Below, one piece after another: positions 1 through 8,541 of a stretch of 64,000 bases of DNA; within the stretch, counting starts at the first letter, position 1; every line of letters starts with the position of its first letter. Below the pieces are notes generated by a model. That model was not told the DNA's origin. It searched no databases and worked only from the letters and a program-made list of their open reading frames with translations. This DNA comes from Candidatus Ribeiella danica (GTDB lineage Bacteria; Chloroflexota; Chloroflexia; Chloroflexales; Roseiflexaceae), in contig JADKFS010000002.1 of the NCBI GenBank assembly GCA_016717335.1, forward strand, positions 765,291-829,290, given 5' to 3'. A program made the position numbers and the translations under genes.

Positions 1-181
1 AGCCGCGCAGAAACGGCCCGTCCAGCAGGCCGCCGACCTCGATATGCGCGGACCACGGGCGCGCCAGCGCCACGCCGCAGGCCAGCGCCGCCAGCAGGCC
101 GAGCGCCAGCGATACGATCGCCAGCCGCCTATGGCGGCGAGCAGTCGACAGGAGCCAGCCGGCAGGGAAGGTAGATCGCAT
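1..181 (-). CDS. N-terminus of a membrane protein, cut by the window edge
   Basis: The minus strand is open from an ATG at 181 down to base 1, giving about 60 residues with no stop. It reads MRSTFPAGWLLSTARRHRRL, then one hydrophobic segment (about residues 20-41), then a stretch ending in VGGLLDGPFLRG. A short basic N-terminus, a single helix and a VGG-x-D-x-P-x-L-x-G motif are what I know from the start of Chloroflexota membrane proteins of glycosyltransferase-39 style. It lies downstream of, and on the same strand as, the similar gene at 317-2270, so the two probably form an operon. The specific function cannot be read from this fragment. The first 36 bases of the upstream half resemble a short repeat seen inverted at 7198-7233. 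Confidence 0.55.
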   Translation of the reverse strand, partial: MRSTFPAGWLLSTARRHRRLAIVSLALGLLAALACGVALARPWSAHIEVGGLLDGPFLRG

Positions 182-264
182 CACAAGCACCCATCGGCAT
201 ACATTTGCATTGGGTTCTCTGGGCGGTGGTAGGATTGCTCTATCGCCGCTGTACGGCTTTGGAA

Positions 265-316
265 TGCTCTCGCCATACTGACGACTGACGACTGCCTGCT
301 GCCTGCCGCCTGCTGC
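265..316. repeat. Short low-complexity intergenic repeat (CTGACGA / CTGCCTG units)
   Basis: Between the two membrane-protein genes the DNA consists of near-tandem GACTGACGACTG and GCCTGCTGCCT units. The same kind of filler recurs at 54845-55070 (AGTCGTCGGTAGTCAGT). No gene is visible in it. Confidence 0.6.
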
Positions 317-2270
317 CTACGTGCGAGCAAGCCCCAATCGCAGCCCGAGGGCGATCAGCCCGAGCGCGCAGGCCAGCCAGCCGATCGCCAGGGCGATGCT
401 CGGGCCGGTCGGCAGGCCGCTGTGCGCCAGGTACCACCACCAGAAATCCCAGTGCCCGTAGCGATGGTCGCTGGTCCAGTAGTATAGATCGTGCGGATCG
501 GACGGCAGCGGCGGGATCGGCACCAGCGCCCCGCTGACGGCGAGCGGATGGTCGCCGGCCCGCGCCGACAGATCGGCCAGGAACACGCCCAGCGGCCCGC
601 CGCGGTCCGACCCATCGGCGCGCGGCTCCCACGGGTCGGAGGCGATCTCAAGCGTCCCGCCGCGCGCCGGCAGCGCGAGCTGGTAGCGCCGCGCCGGGGC
701 AGGGGTCGGCGGTCAGCAGCAGCACGCCGGCCGAGCGGATCGTCACGTGGGCGGTCGGGGCTGGCGCGGGCCGGCAGCCGCTGAGCGCCAGGCTGAGCAG
801 CACCGGCCGCGCGACGTCAGGCCGCACCCCGATCTCGGCCTCCGGCAAGGTCCAGCGCGGCGTCTGCTGGCCGCGCTCGCGGTCGCCCTCGCTGTAGGAG
901 AAGCCGCGCAGCAGCGCGACGCGCCCGGTCGCCAGGTAGATGTCGTAGCCCAGGCGCGCCTGCTGCCAGGCGTAGCCGAGCTGCCCGACGATCGGCGAGC
1001 GGGCCGGGTCGTGGTAGCGCGCGTCGGCGTCGCGCTCGGCGTTGATGTAGCTGTCGAAGTCGATCGCCACGCCGGCGATCTGCACCGGCACGGCCAGCAG
1101 CAGCACGAGCGCCAGCGCGGCGCTGCGCCACGGCGTGCGCAGGCCGCGCGCGGTGTCGAGCAGCGCGACGAGCGGAAAGACCGCGAAGGGCAGCATGATG
1201 TTCAGGTAGCGCGGGCCCCAGGCGCCGTCGCCGTGCCAGAAGCTCACCCGGCCGTAGAACAGCAGGTGCGCGCCGAGCATCAGCAGGCACAGCAGCGCGG
1301 CGCGCCAGTCGCGCCGGCGCAGCAGCCACAGCCCGGCCGGCAGGAGCAGCAGCGGCGGGGCGTACCACAGCAGCCCCTTGCCGCTGCTCCACAGCAGGCT
1401 CGCCACGCCGTCCCACAGGTCGTGCGTAAAGACGCTGCCGACGTCGCTCCCGTAGCCGCTGCGCAGCGGGCTGCCGTACAGCGCCCACTGGTACAGGCCC
1501 AGCAGCGCCAGCGGCGTGGCGGCCCCCAGGCCCCAGGCCAGCCCGCGGCGCACCAGCGCGCGCAGCCACCCGGCGAAGCCGCGCTCGCCCGCGAGCGGCA
1601 CGCCAAAGCCGAGCGCCCACAGCCCCAGCAGCGGCAGCGCCAGGCCGGCCTGGATCTTGAAGGCCGGCGCCAGCCCGGCCAGCAGCCCCGACCAGTACAG
1701 CGGCGCGAGCGGCTGGGGCGAAGCATCCTCACGACCTGGCAGCGCGACCGCGAACGAGCCGAACAGCAGCAGCGCCGTCGCCGGCTCGGCGAAGAACGTC
1801 TTGCCGTGGGTCCAGGCCATGGTCGCCAGGCCGTACAGCAGCGCCGTGCCGACCGCGGCCCTGGTGCGGTAGCCGAGGCGCGCCGCCGCCAGGAAGAGCA
1901 GCGCCGCGACGCCCGCGGTGGCGAACACGTTCAGCCAGCTCACGAAGGCGCGCACGATCCAGGCGTAGGCCGAGGCGGGGAAGAGCCGCGCCACGCCCGC
2001 GCCGAGCAGGTAGAGCGGCACGGCGGCGATCGACTGGCCGGGGCCGTAGGAGCTGTAGAGCGGCGGCTGGCCGGGCGCCGCCGGCTCGAGCGCGAAGGTC
2101 TGGCGCAGCGCCAGGCTCTCGGAGACCGCGAACATCTTCTCCTCGTCGACGGCGTAGAAGTGGCCGCTGGCGCTGAGGAGATAGATCCCGGCGAGCAGCG
2201 CGAAGATCGCCAGCGCGGCGCGGGCACGCGCGCGCGGCCGGCGCCCGCGCGGGGCCGGCGCCGCCGCCAT
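317..2270 (-). CDS. Polytopic membrane protein, glycosyltransferase-39-like, with one frameshift
   Basis: From the ATG at 2270 the product has an Arg-rich start (RGRRPRARARA), then about ten or more hydrophobic helices. A periplasmic-loop motif, AVDEEKMFAVSESLAL, and a YGPGQS motif follow the first helix, as in Chloroflexota dolichol-phosphate-mannose-type transferases of GT39 style (family assignment from memory). The reading frame breaks at about 687-693. Upstream it ends in TADPCPGA; the coherent continuation lies in another frame, LALPARGGTLEIASDPWEPR through RYGHWDFWWWYL, and a last helix, stopping at 317. The break is a single-base change in a CG-rich run, so it may be a sequencing error. 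Longer starts at 2315 (GTG-free, MVDHRERTP) or 2372 are possible; none has a good Shine-Dalgarno sequence. The predicted role is sugar transfer or a related membrane function, unproven. Confidence 0.65.
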
Positions 2271-2412
2271 CGTGGGAGGGTTTGCTACCGGCGTCCTTTC
2301 GCGGTGGTCGACCATGTCAGTCGCTGCTCGATGCGAGTGGGGGCGGATGCGCACCGGCCCGGCCGCCCCCATCGAGCCGCAGGCTGCCGTAGGGCAAGGG
2401 CGGGAAGCTCGC

Positions 2413-3654
2413 TCAGGCGCCCGCGTAGCGCCGCATGATCAGCGCGGAGTTGTGGCCGCCCAGCCCGATCGAGTTCGACAGCGCCACATCCACGCGCGTC
2501 TCGCGCGCGACCAGCGGCACATAGTCGAGGTCGCAGACCGGGTCGGGCTGCTCGAGGTTGATCGTCGGCGGGATACAGCCGTCGTGGATCGCCAGCGCGC
2601 AGATCAGCGCCTCGACCGAGCCGGCCGCGCCCATCAGGTGCCCGAGCATCGACTTGGTCGAGCTGACCGCCAGGTGGTAGGCGTGCGGCCCGAAGACCGT
2701 CTTGATCGCCTGGGTCTCGGCCGCGTCGTTCAGCGGCGTGCCGGTGCCGTGCGCGTTGATGTAGTCGACCGCGTCGGGCGCGATGCCGGCCTTGCGCAGG
2801 GCCATCTTCATCGCGCGCGCCGCGCCGGCGCCGGTCTCGTCGGCCGCGACCATATCGCGCGCGTCGGCGCTGTTGCCGTAGCCGATCAGCTCGGCGACGA
2901 TCGGCGCGCCGCGCGCCAGCGCGTGGTCGAGGCTCTCCAGCACCAGCGCGGCCGCGCCCTCGGAGAGGATGAAGCCGCCGCGGCGCGCGTCGAACGGCTT
3001 GCAGGCGCGCTCGGGGTGCTCGTTGTCGTCGGCCAGGCCGCGCATCGTCGTGAACGAGGCCACGATCGTCCCGAAGATCGGCGCCTCGCTGCTGCCCGTG
3101 ATGATCACATCCGCGTCGCCGCGCCGGATCGTCTCGAACGCCTCGCCGACGTTGTGGCCGCCGGTCGAGCAGGCCGCCGTCACGGCCATGTTCGGCCCCT
3201 GGGCGCCGAGCTGGATGGCGATATAGCCGCTGGCCGAGTCGGGGATCATGTTGGCGATCAGCGTGGGCGAGACCCGCCGGTGGCCGCGCTCGCGATAGAT
3301 GTCGTGGTTCTCGAAGATCAGGTCGAGCCCGCCCGAGCCGGTGCCGTAGATCACCCCGACCAGCTCGGGATCTTCCTTCTCCATATCGAGCCGCGCGGCC
3401 CGCGTGGCCTCGAGCACCGCGTTGAGCGCGTAGCGGACGTACAGCGGCATCCGGCGCGCCTCGCGCGCGTCGACCGCCGGGTCGAGCGCGAAGCCCTTCA
3501 CCTCGCCGGCGATCCGGATCGGCAGCGCGCTCGCGTCGAAGCGCGTGATCGTCGCGACGCCACTCGTGCCGGCCAGCAGCGCCCGCCAGGTCGTGGGCAC
3601 ATCGTTGCCGACCGGAGTAACCGCGCCCAGGCCAGTTATCACCACACGCCGCAT
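2413..3654 (-). CDS. fabF: Beta-ketoacyl-ACP synthase II
   Basis: This enzyme condenses malonyl-ACP with acyl-ACP in type II fatty-acid elongation, in the cytosol. The 413-residue length is normal for FabF. The start MRRVVITGLGAVTPVG is the family N-terminus and is preceded by an excellent Shine-Dalgarno (GAGGAGG, 6 nt before the ATG), so I reject the longer start at 3678. The catalytic triad is complete: Cys162 in TAACSTGG, His302 in NAHGTGTPL and His339 in SMLGHLMGAAG. It lies 89 bp downstream of fabD on the same strand, a normal pairing, although no acyl-carrier-protein or fabH/fabG gene is in the window. The gap to fabD contains a short inverted-repeat block (3666-3743). Confidence 0.97.
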   Translation of the reverse strand: MRRVVITGLGAVTPVGNDVPTTWRALLAGTSGVATITRFDASALPIRIAGEVKGFALDPAVDAREARRMPLYVRYALNAVLEATRAARLDMEKEDPELVGVIYGTGSGGLDLIFENHDIYRERGHRRVSPTLIANMIPDSASGYIAIQLGAQGPNMAVTAACSTGGHNVGEAFETIRRGDADVIITGSSEAPIFGTIVASFTTMRGLADDNEHPERACKPFDARRGGFILSEGAAALVLESLDHALARGAPIVAELIGYGNSADARDMVAADETGAGAARAMKMALRKAGIAPDAVDYINAHGTGTPLNDAAETQAIKTVFGPHAYHLAVSSTKSMLGHLMGAAGSVEALICALAIHDGCIPPTINLEQPDPVCDLDYVPLVARETRVDVALSNSIGLGGHNSALIMRRYAGA

Positions 3655-3665
3655 GAGATCCTCCT

Positions 3666-3743
3666 CACAAAATGACAAGGCGACAGGGCGACGAGGTGAG
3701 CAGGCGGCGCCTTGTCACCCGGTCACCTCGCCACCCTGTCGGG
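3666..3743. repeat. GACAAGG/CCTTGTC inverted repeat block between fabD and fabF
   Basis: The fabD-fabF spacer has a GACAAGGCGACAGGGCGACG arm followed about 30 bp later by CCTTGTCACC...CACCCTGTCG, which can fold back on it. The units belong to the GTGACAAGG family that forms a 12-unit array at 29512. It could fold in the fabD-fabF transcript. Confidence 0.55.
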
Positions 3744-4700
3744 TTAGCTTGCGTCCGTGCTCGTCAATAGCTTGACCACCTCGGCGTCGGTGAGGTTGAC
3801 CGGCTTGGAATCAGGGCTGATCCGCTTGATCAGGCCGGTGAGCACCTGCTTCGGGCCGATCTCGACGAAGGTATCGACGCCATGCGCGACCATCTCCTGG
3901 ACCGAGCGGGTCCACTGGACCGGGCGGGTGAGCTGGTCGGACAGCTCGGCGCGCAGGTCCTCGACGGTGGTGAGCGCCTTGGCGCTAATGTTGGCGATCA
4001 GCGGAATCTCGGGCGTGCGGAAGTGAATCCGGCTCACCAGCTCGTTGAAGTTCACCGAGGCATTCTGCATCAGCGGCGAGTGCGAGGCGATGCTGACGGC
4101 CAGGCGCTGGACCAGCCGCGCGCCGCGCGCCTTGGCCAGCTCCATCGCGCGCTGCAGCGCCGGGATCTCGCCCGAGAGCACCGTCTGGCCGGGCGAGTTG
4201 GCGTTCGCGAGCGTCACGACACCCTCGGACTGCGCCTCCAGCACGACCTCGGCGAGTGTCTTCTCGTCGAGCCCGACCACCGCGGCCATGCCGCCGGGGC
4301 GCTCCTCGCCGCTCGCCTTCATCAGGCGGCCGCGCTCGCGCACCAGCTTGAGCGCATCCTCGAAGTCGAGCACGCCGGCCGCCACCAGCGCGGTGAACTC
4401 GCCCATGCTGTGGCCGGCCACCAGCGACGGCGCGCCGAGGTAGCCCAGCGGGCCGAACTTCTCCTTCAGCGCCTCCAGGCAGGCGACGCTGACCGTCAAG
4501 ATCGCGGGCTGAGCGTTATAGGTATCGTCCAGCTCTTCCTGCGGGCCCTCGAAGCAGAGCGTCGAGAGCGAGAAGCCCAGGCTCGCGTCGGCCTGCTGAA
4601 AAATGCGACGTGCGGCAGGTGAAGCATCGTAGAGCTGCTTGCCCATCCCCACATACTGGGATCCCTGCCCAGGGAAGACAAAGGCAATCTTGGCCTTCAT
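3744..4700 (-). CDS. fabD: Malonyl-CoA:ACP transacylase
   Basis: FabD loads malonyl groups from CoA onto acyl-carrier protein for fatty-acid synthesis. The product begins MKAKIAFVFPGQGSQYVGMG, the family signature. The nucleophile is Ser98 in GHSMGE and the partner is His207 in ASHSPLMQ. QVLTGLIKRI near the C-terminus is also typical. Length (318 residues) is normal. A TTG start at 4718 is a real alternative: GAGGAG lies 6 nt before that TTG, whereas it is about 24 nt from the ATG. Transcribed ahead of fabF, probably in one operon; the upstream side is filled by the tandem repeat beginning at about 4863. Confidence 0.95.
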   Translation of the reverse strand: MKAKIAFVFPGQGSQYVGMGKQLYDASPAARRIFQQADASLGFSLSTLCFEGPQEELDDTYNAQPAILTVSVACLEALKEKFGPLGYLGAPSLVAGHSMGEFTALVAAGVLDFEDALKLVRERGRLMKASGEERPGGMAAVVGLDEKTLAEVVLEAQSEGVVTLANANSPGQTVLSGEIPALQRAMELAKARGARLVQRLAVSIASHSPLMQNASVNFNELVSRIHFRTPEIPLIANISAKALTTVEDLRAELSDQLTRPVQWTRSVQEMVAHGVDTFVEIGPKQVLTGLIKRISPDSKPVNLTDAEVVKLLTSTDAS

Positions 4701-4862
4701 CGAATTGAGGATGTCCAAACTCCCCTCCTCATGGTGAAACGTTGACGTGTCGTCGGCCGCTTCTTCGACAGGCCACAAGCCGCATTACGACGCTGTAAAT
4801 GCTTTGTCACGGATCTGCGAGAGTATAACAAGGGGTGTGCAGGTTGTCAAGCTGCGCGGGCG

Positions 4863-5275
4863 GTGTGCGGGGCGCTGCGCCCCCGCGCCCCCGCCTTGTC
4901 TCCTTGTCAGCTTGTCAGCTTGTCGTCTTTTCTCCGGGGCGCTGCGCCCCCGGCCCCCCGCCTTGTCAGCTTGTCAGCTTGTCAGCTTTTCTCCGGGGCG
5001 CTGCGCCCCCGGCCCCCCGCCTTGTCAGCTTGTCAGCTTGTCGTCTTTTCTCCGGGGCGCTGCGCCCCCGGCCCCCCGCCTTGTCAGCTTGTCAGCTTGT
5101 CGTCTTTTCTCCGGGGCGCTGCGCCCCCGCGCCCCCGCCTTGTCTCCTTGTCAGCTTGTCAGCTTGTCGTCTTTTCTCCGGGGCGCTGCGCCCCCGGCCC
5201 CCCGCCTTGTCAGCTTGTCAGCTTGTCGTCTTTTCTCCGGGGCGCTGCGCCCCCGGCCCCCCGCCCGGGGGAACC
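4863..5275. repeat. Tandem array of a 59-67 bp GC-rich repeat
   Basis: The core CCGGGGCGCTGCGCCCCC recurs at about 4934, 4993, 5052, 5111, 5178 and 5237, so the spacing is 59, 59, 59, 67 and 59 bp, with a partial unit at 4868. Each unit also contains CTTGTCAGCTTGTCAGCTTG and a CTTTTCT stretch. GGGGCGCTGCGCCCC is self-complementary and can form a hairpin. Long Pro/Arg/Cys-rich frames run through the array in several phases at once, which marks it as non-coding. It lies directly upstream of fabD. Confidence 0.85.
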
Positions 5276-5671
5276 CACGCCGGTTCCCCCGGCCCCCCTC
5301 CGGCAATGGATGCCGTACCAGCTGCAAGCCTCGTGGCGCATGCCCCGTCCCCTTCCTTGCGCGTGGGTTGCATTCCGCCGCGCCTGGATCAGTGAGGCAT
5401 GCGCGCCAAGCGCTGGAAAAGAGGCGGCATCAATTTGGGGTCCAGGGGCGCAAGCCCCGGCCGGGGGGCGGCGGGGGTGGCGGCCCACCCCCGCCCGCGG
5501 GGGCACGGGGGGCGCGCAGCCCCCCGCAGACGCTGGAGGTGCGCACACGCGGGGCACGGGGGGCGCGCAGCCCCTGCGGGGGCACGGGGGCGCGCACACG
5601 CGGGGGGCCGGGGGCGCGCAGCCCCTGCGGGGGCACGGGGGGCGCGCAGCCCCCCGCCGGCACCGGCCAGA
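5276..5671. repeat. Modular GC-rich repeat, copy 1 (forward)
   Basis: After the array comes a second module (GGAACCCACGCCGGTTCCCC, then a moderately conserved 90 bp with GCGCGTGGGTTGCATTCCGC) and a third (GGGGTCCAGGGGCGCAAGCC, then a G/C stretch ending GGGGGGCGCGCAGCCCCCCG). The same order of modules recurs at 18786-19495, and in reverse at 6390-6620; third modules alone repeat at 20709-21140. The last 140 bp here are iterations of the CACGGGGGGCGCGCAGCCCC element. No gene is seen. Confidence 0.8.
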
Positions 5672-6292
5672 TCAGATCAGCCCGCTGCCGGCGATCAGCC
5701 CAGCGGCCAGCGCCAAAAACATCACGGCCGCCAGGCCGTTGAACAGCGCCAGGCCGCGCGCGCCGATCAGGCGGCGCGACCGCACGACCGCCAGCGCGAT
5801 CAGCGCCTCAAGGCCGGAGGCGGTGACAAACCAGACCGCGGTGAACAGCGCCAGGCCCGGCCAGCCGGCCTGGCCGTAGGCGCGCAGCATCGTCGGCGTG
5901 CCGGTGGCCAGCCAGAAGGTCCAGGTCAGCGGGTTGAGCAGGTTGCCGAGCACGCCCTTCCAGAACGACCAGCCGCTCGCCGCGCGCGGCTGCTCGCCGC
6001 CGCGCCACAGCCGCCAGGCGTCGCGCCCGGCGCCGACGCCGAGGTACACGAAGAACAGCGCGCCGGCCGCGCCGACCCACGCCGAGGCCGCGCCAACCCC
6101 GGCGATCAGCCAGCTCAGCGCCAGCGCCGGGGCCAGCAGCACCAGGTCGGCGGCGGCCGAGCCCAGGATGACCGCGAAGCTCGATAGGAAGCCGCGCGTC
6201 GCGGCCTCGTGGATGATCGTCACGAAGATTGGGCCGACCGCCAGCGCGGCGCCCACGCCAAAGACCAGGCCCAGCAGGATTGCGTCTTTCAT
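5672..6292 (-). CDS. LysE-family amino-acid/metabolite exporter
   Basis: The 206-residue product is almost wholly hydrophobic, with about six helices. It carries the LysE/RhtB family marks: an N-terminal GVGAALAVGPIFVTIIHEA (the G-P-I/G-P region) and GNLLNPLTWTFWLATG in the middle (the N-P-K/L region). Such proteins export basic or neutral amino acids or similar solutes across the inner membrane; the substrate here cannot be read. AGAGGGG lies 6 nt before the ATG at 6292. The gene is an island between two blocks of modular repeat, with no functional neighbour. Confidence 0.85.
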   Translation of the reverse strand: MKDAILLGLVFGVGAALAVGPIFVTIIHEAATRGFLSSFAVILGSAAADLVLLAPALALSWLIAGVGAASAWVGAAGALFFVYLGVGAGRDAWRLWRGGEQPRAASGWSFWKGVLGNLLNPLTWTFWLATGTPTMLRAYGQAGWPGLALFTAVWFVTASGLEALIALAVVRSRRLIGARGLALFNGLAAVMFLALAAGLIAGSGLI

Positions 6293-6339
6293 AGCCCCTC
6301 TGTCGGTTTGGGCCTATTGTACAGGAGATCTGCTTCCAC

Positions 6340-6945
6340 AGTGTGTGCGGGGGCTGTGCGCCCCCGTGCCCCCGCGTGTAGCGCGCCTCCAGCGCCTGCG
6401 GGGGGCGCGCGCCCCCCGGCCGGGGCTTGCGCCCCTGGACCCCAAAAGCAGCCCGCCTCGTTTGCGATGCCTGGTGTGCATGCCCGGCTGAATCCAGGCA
6501 CGGCGGAATGCAACCCACGCGCAAGGAAGGGGACGGGGCATGCGCCACGAGGCTTGCAGCTAGTACGGCATCATTTGCCGGAGGGGGGCCGGGGGAACCG
6601 GCGTGGGTTCCCCCGGGCGGGGGGCCGGGGGCGCAGCGCCCCGGAAAGACAGTAGGCGCAGCCGCCTGAACCGGCGTGGGTTCCCCCGGGCGGGGGGCCG
6701 GGGGCGCAGCGCCCCGGAAAGACGAGCGCAGCCGCCTGAACCGGCTGGTTCCCCGGGCGGGGGCCGGGGCGCAGCGCCCCGGAGGCGGCAGCAGCGGGGC
6801 CGGGGGGGGCCGGGGGCGCAGCGCCCCGGAAAGACAGTAGGCGCAGCCGCCTGAACCGGCGTGGGTTCCCCCGGGCGGGGGGCCGGGGGCGCAGCGCCCC
6901 GGAAGGATTCATGCGGGGGGCCGGGGGCGCAGCGCCCCGGAGTGC
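6340..6945. repeat. Modular GC-rich repeat, inverted copy plus short array
   Basis: Bases 6390-6620 are the reverse complement of the module order at 5276-5530 (GGGGTCCAGGGGCGCAAGCC module first, then CAACCCACGCGCAAGGAAGG, then the GGAACCGGCGTGGGTTCCCC module). From about 6620 to 6945 the GGGGGCGCAGCGCCCCGGAA core repeats about six times, joined by GCAGCCGCCTGAACCGGCG spacers. With copy 1 it brackets the LysE gene as a large inverted repeat. Confidence 0.8.
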
Positions 6946-7338
6946 AAAACAATATGTGTATTTTTCAGGCCAGCCACAGCTCTTTTATTTGTAGAGCAGT
7001 GTTCCTTCACGATACACCCACAGCAGCCACCTCAAGCGTCCAGCTACGGACACGCTTTAATAGCTACGCAACGCCCGGCTTGCCAAGCGAGCTCCGTGGG
7101 ATGTCTATTGCTGCGCGTCGATAAGGATCTGTAGCTGCGAGCAAAACCATCGAGCCACGATGCACGAACGAGATGCCGTTGTAATGCCATCCGTCGCACT
7201 GCCGGCTGGCTCCTGCCGACTGCGCACTGCCATAGGGGCAGATCTGGCGGCGCCTTTGGCATCGCTGGATATTCTATCGAACGGGGATTCAAACATCGAT
7301 TGCCTCTCACAAGCTATCCGACAAGCCCTACATAGCCA
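6946..7338. other. Intergenic region, no gene recognised
   Basis: About 390 bp of more ordinary composition lies between the repeat block and the response regulator. No frame resembles a protein. The one item seen is a 36-bp stretch (7198-7233) matching 31 of 36 bases of the reverse complement of 131-166. Confidence 0.5.
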
Positions 7339-7350
7339 ATGATGGTTCCC

Positions 7351-8031
7351 ATGAGCGCCGGCGCCACACAGCCTATCCGCATCGTGCTGGTCGACGAGCA
7401 CACGATCGACCGGGCAGGGCTGCGCCTGCTGATCGAGAGCCAGCCCGGGCTCTGCGTGGTCGGCGAGGCCTCCGACGCCGCCGGGGCGCTGGCGCTGCTC
7501 GCCCGCGCGCAGGCCGACCTGATCGTGCTCGACATCGACCAGCCCTACGGCGCGGGGTTCGAGGCGCTGGCCGGGCTGGCGGCCGCGGCCGCGCAGCCGC
7601 GCGTGCTCGCGCTCACGCGGGAGCACGACTACGATCGGCAGCGCCGGGCCGCGATCCTCGGCGCGATGGGCGTCGTCACCAAGGACCAGGCGGTCGCGGT
7701 GCTGCTCAAGGCGATCGAGAAGGTCCACGCCGGCGAGATCTGGTTCGAGCGGGCGATCCTCGCGAAGCTGCTCGGCGAGATGGCGCGCCCGGCCGGCGGC
7801 CCGCACGAGCAGGCCAACGGCCACGCGGCCCGGCTGACCGAGCGCGAGCTGGAGGTGATCGCGCTGATCTGCGAGGGCCTCCAGAATAAGCAGATCGCCG
7901 CGCGCATGGGCATCAGCGAGACGACGGTGCGCCACCGGCTGACTTCGATCTTCGGCAAGCTCGGCGTGACGAGCCGGCTGGAGCTGCTGGTCTACGCGCA
8001 GCGCCACGAGCTGCTGCGCCACGTCAGGTAG
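7351..8031 (+). CDS. NarL/FixJ-type response regulator
   Basis: A two-component transcription regulator of 226 residues. The receiver domain (about 1-120) has the acidic pair D15/E16 in IVLVDEHTID, the phospho-acceptor Asp61 in LIVLDIDQP and Lys110 in GVVTKDQ. The C-terminal LuxR-type HTH (about 163-210) reads LTERELEVIALICEGLQNKQ then IAARMGISETTVRHRLTSIF. ATGs at 7339 and 7342 give four or three more residues; no start has a clear Shine-Dalgarno, so 7351 is a choice. No sensor kinase is adjacent. The large secreted protein at 8542 lies downstream on the same strand and could be a target, but that is only position. Confidence 0.9.
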   Translation: MSAGATQPIRIVLVDEHTIDRAGLRLLIESQPGLCVVGEASDAAGALALLARAQADLIVLDIDQPYGAGFEALAGLAAAAAQPRVLALTREHDYDRQRRAAILGAMGVVTKDQAVAVLLKAIEKVHAGEIWFERAILAKLLGEMARPAGGPHEQANGHAARLTERELEVIALICEGLQNKQIAARMGISETTVRHRLTSIFGKLGVTSRLELLVYAQRHELLRHVR

Positions 8032-8541
8032 CGCCCGCGCCGGCGGCAAAGAGTGAGCATGGGCGACTATCGAGCGCAGTATCTGCGCGGATCTGGAGCA
8101 ACAGGCACATTTATGCCCCCCCTGGTGCGCAAGACGGGCCATTTCAATCGGGGGGAACATGCGCTACCATAGATTCACCGACTCTCTGCCAATAGCGAGT
8201 TTTAAGCGTGCGTCTGCGCATGCCACCCGTGAAAGTCTGTCTCTAGCCGGCAGTAACCGTACGTTCACGAATACATCATCACCTTCTCAAGAAGCCGCCG
8301 CGCGACAATGCTCGGCTCGTCTTGGCGGGCAATATCACCACTTTTTGACATGTACTGTCGGGGAAGGAGGCGCAAAACAGCCGTACGCGGAGAGGGAGGC
8401 CCACGTATCGGCCAGTGCATAAGGGAAAGCAGCCGACTGACCTAACACGCAGCTGCGGGGTCGCTGGAAACCAGGACACGGACACTACTTTCTGGTATCT
8501 GGTTGGAATACGCACCAAGGGTGCAAAAGAGGAGCACTGCT
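8032..8541. other. 510-bp leader upstream of the large secreted protein
   Basis: No protein-coding frame is convincing. The stretch is less GC-rich than its surroundings and ends in the ribosome-binding site AGAGGAG (8528-8534) for the gene at 8542. A segment with GGAGGCGCAAAACAGCCGTA (about 8366-8385) recalls part of a GEMM riboswitch, but the other conserved half is missing, so I do not call one. A promoter is expected here but none is clear. Confidence 0.45.

Noticed and set aside
747..2438. A 563-residue plus-strand frame, Gln/Arg/Ala-rich
   Set aside because: It is the antisense of the membrane-protein gene; the composition (Arg, Gln, no hydrophobic helices) is typical of a shadow in GC-rich DNA.
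2272..3675. A 467-residue plus-strand frame across fabF
   Set aside because: Fully antisense to a certain fabF; Arg/Asp/His-rich with no domain.
4747..5879. Three overlapping Pro/Ser/Cys-rich plus-strand frames upstream of fabD
   Set aside because: They arise because the tandem repeat reads through in all phases; no start signal and no domain.
8360..8440. Possible GEMM (c-di-GMP) riboswitch
   Set aside because: Only a GCGCAAA-like part is present; the paired GGCAAACC side and the P1 stem are not found.
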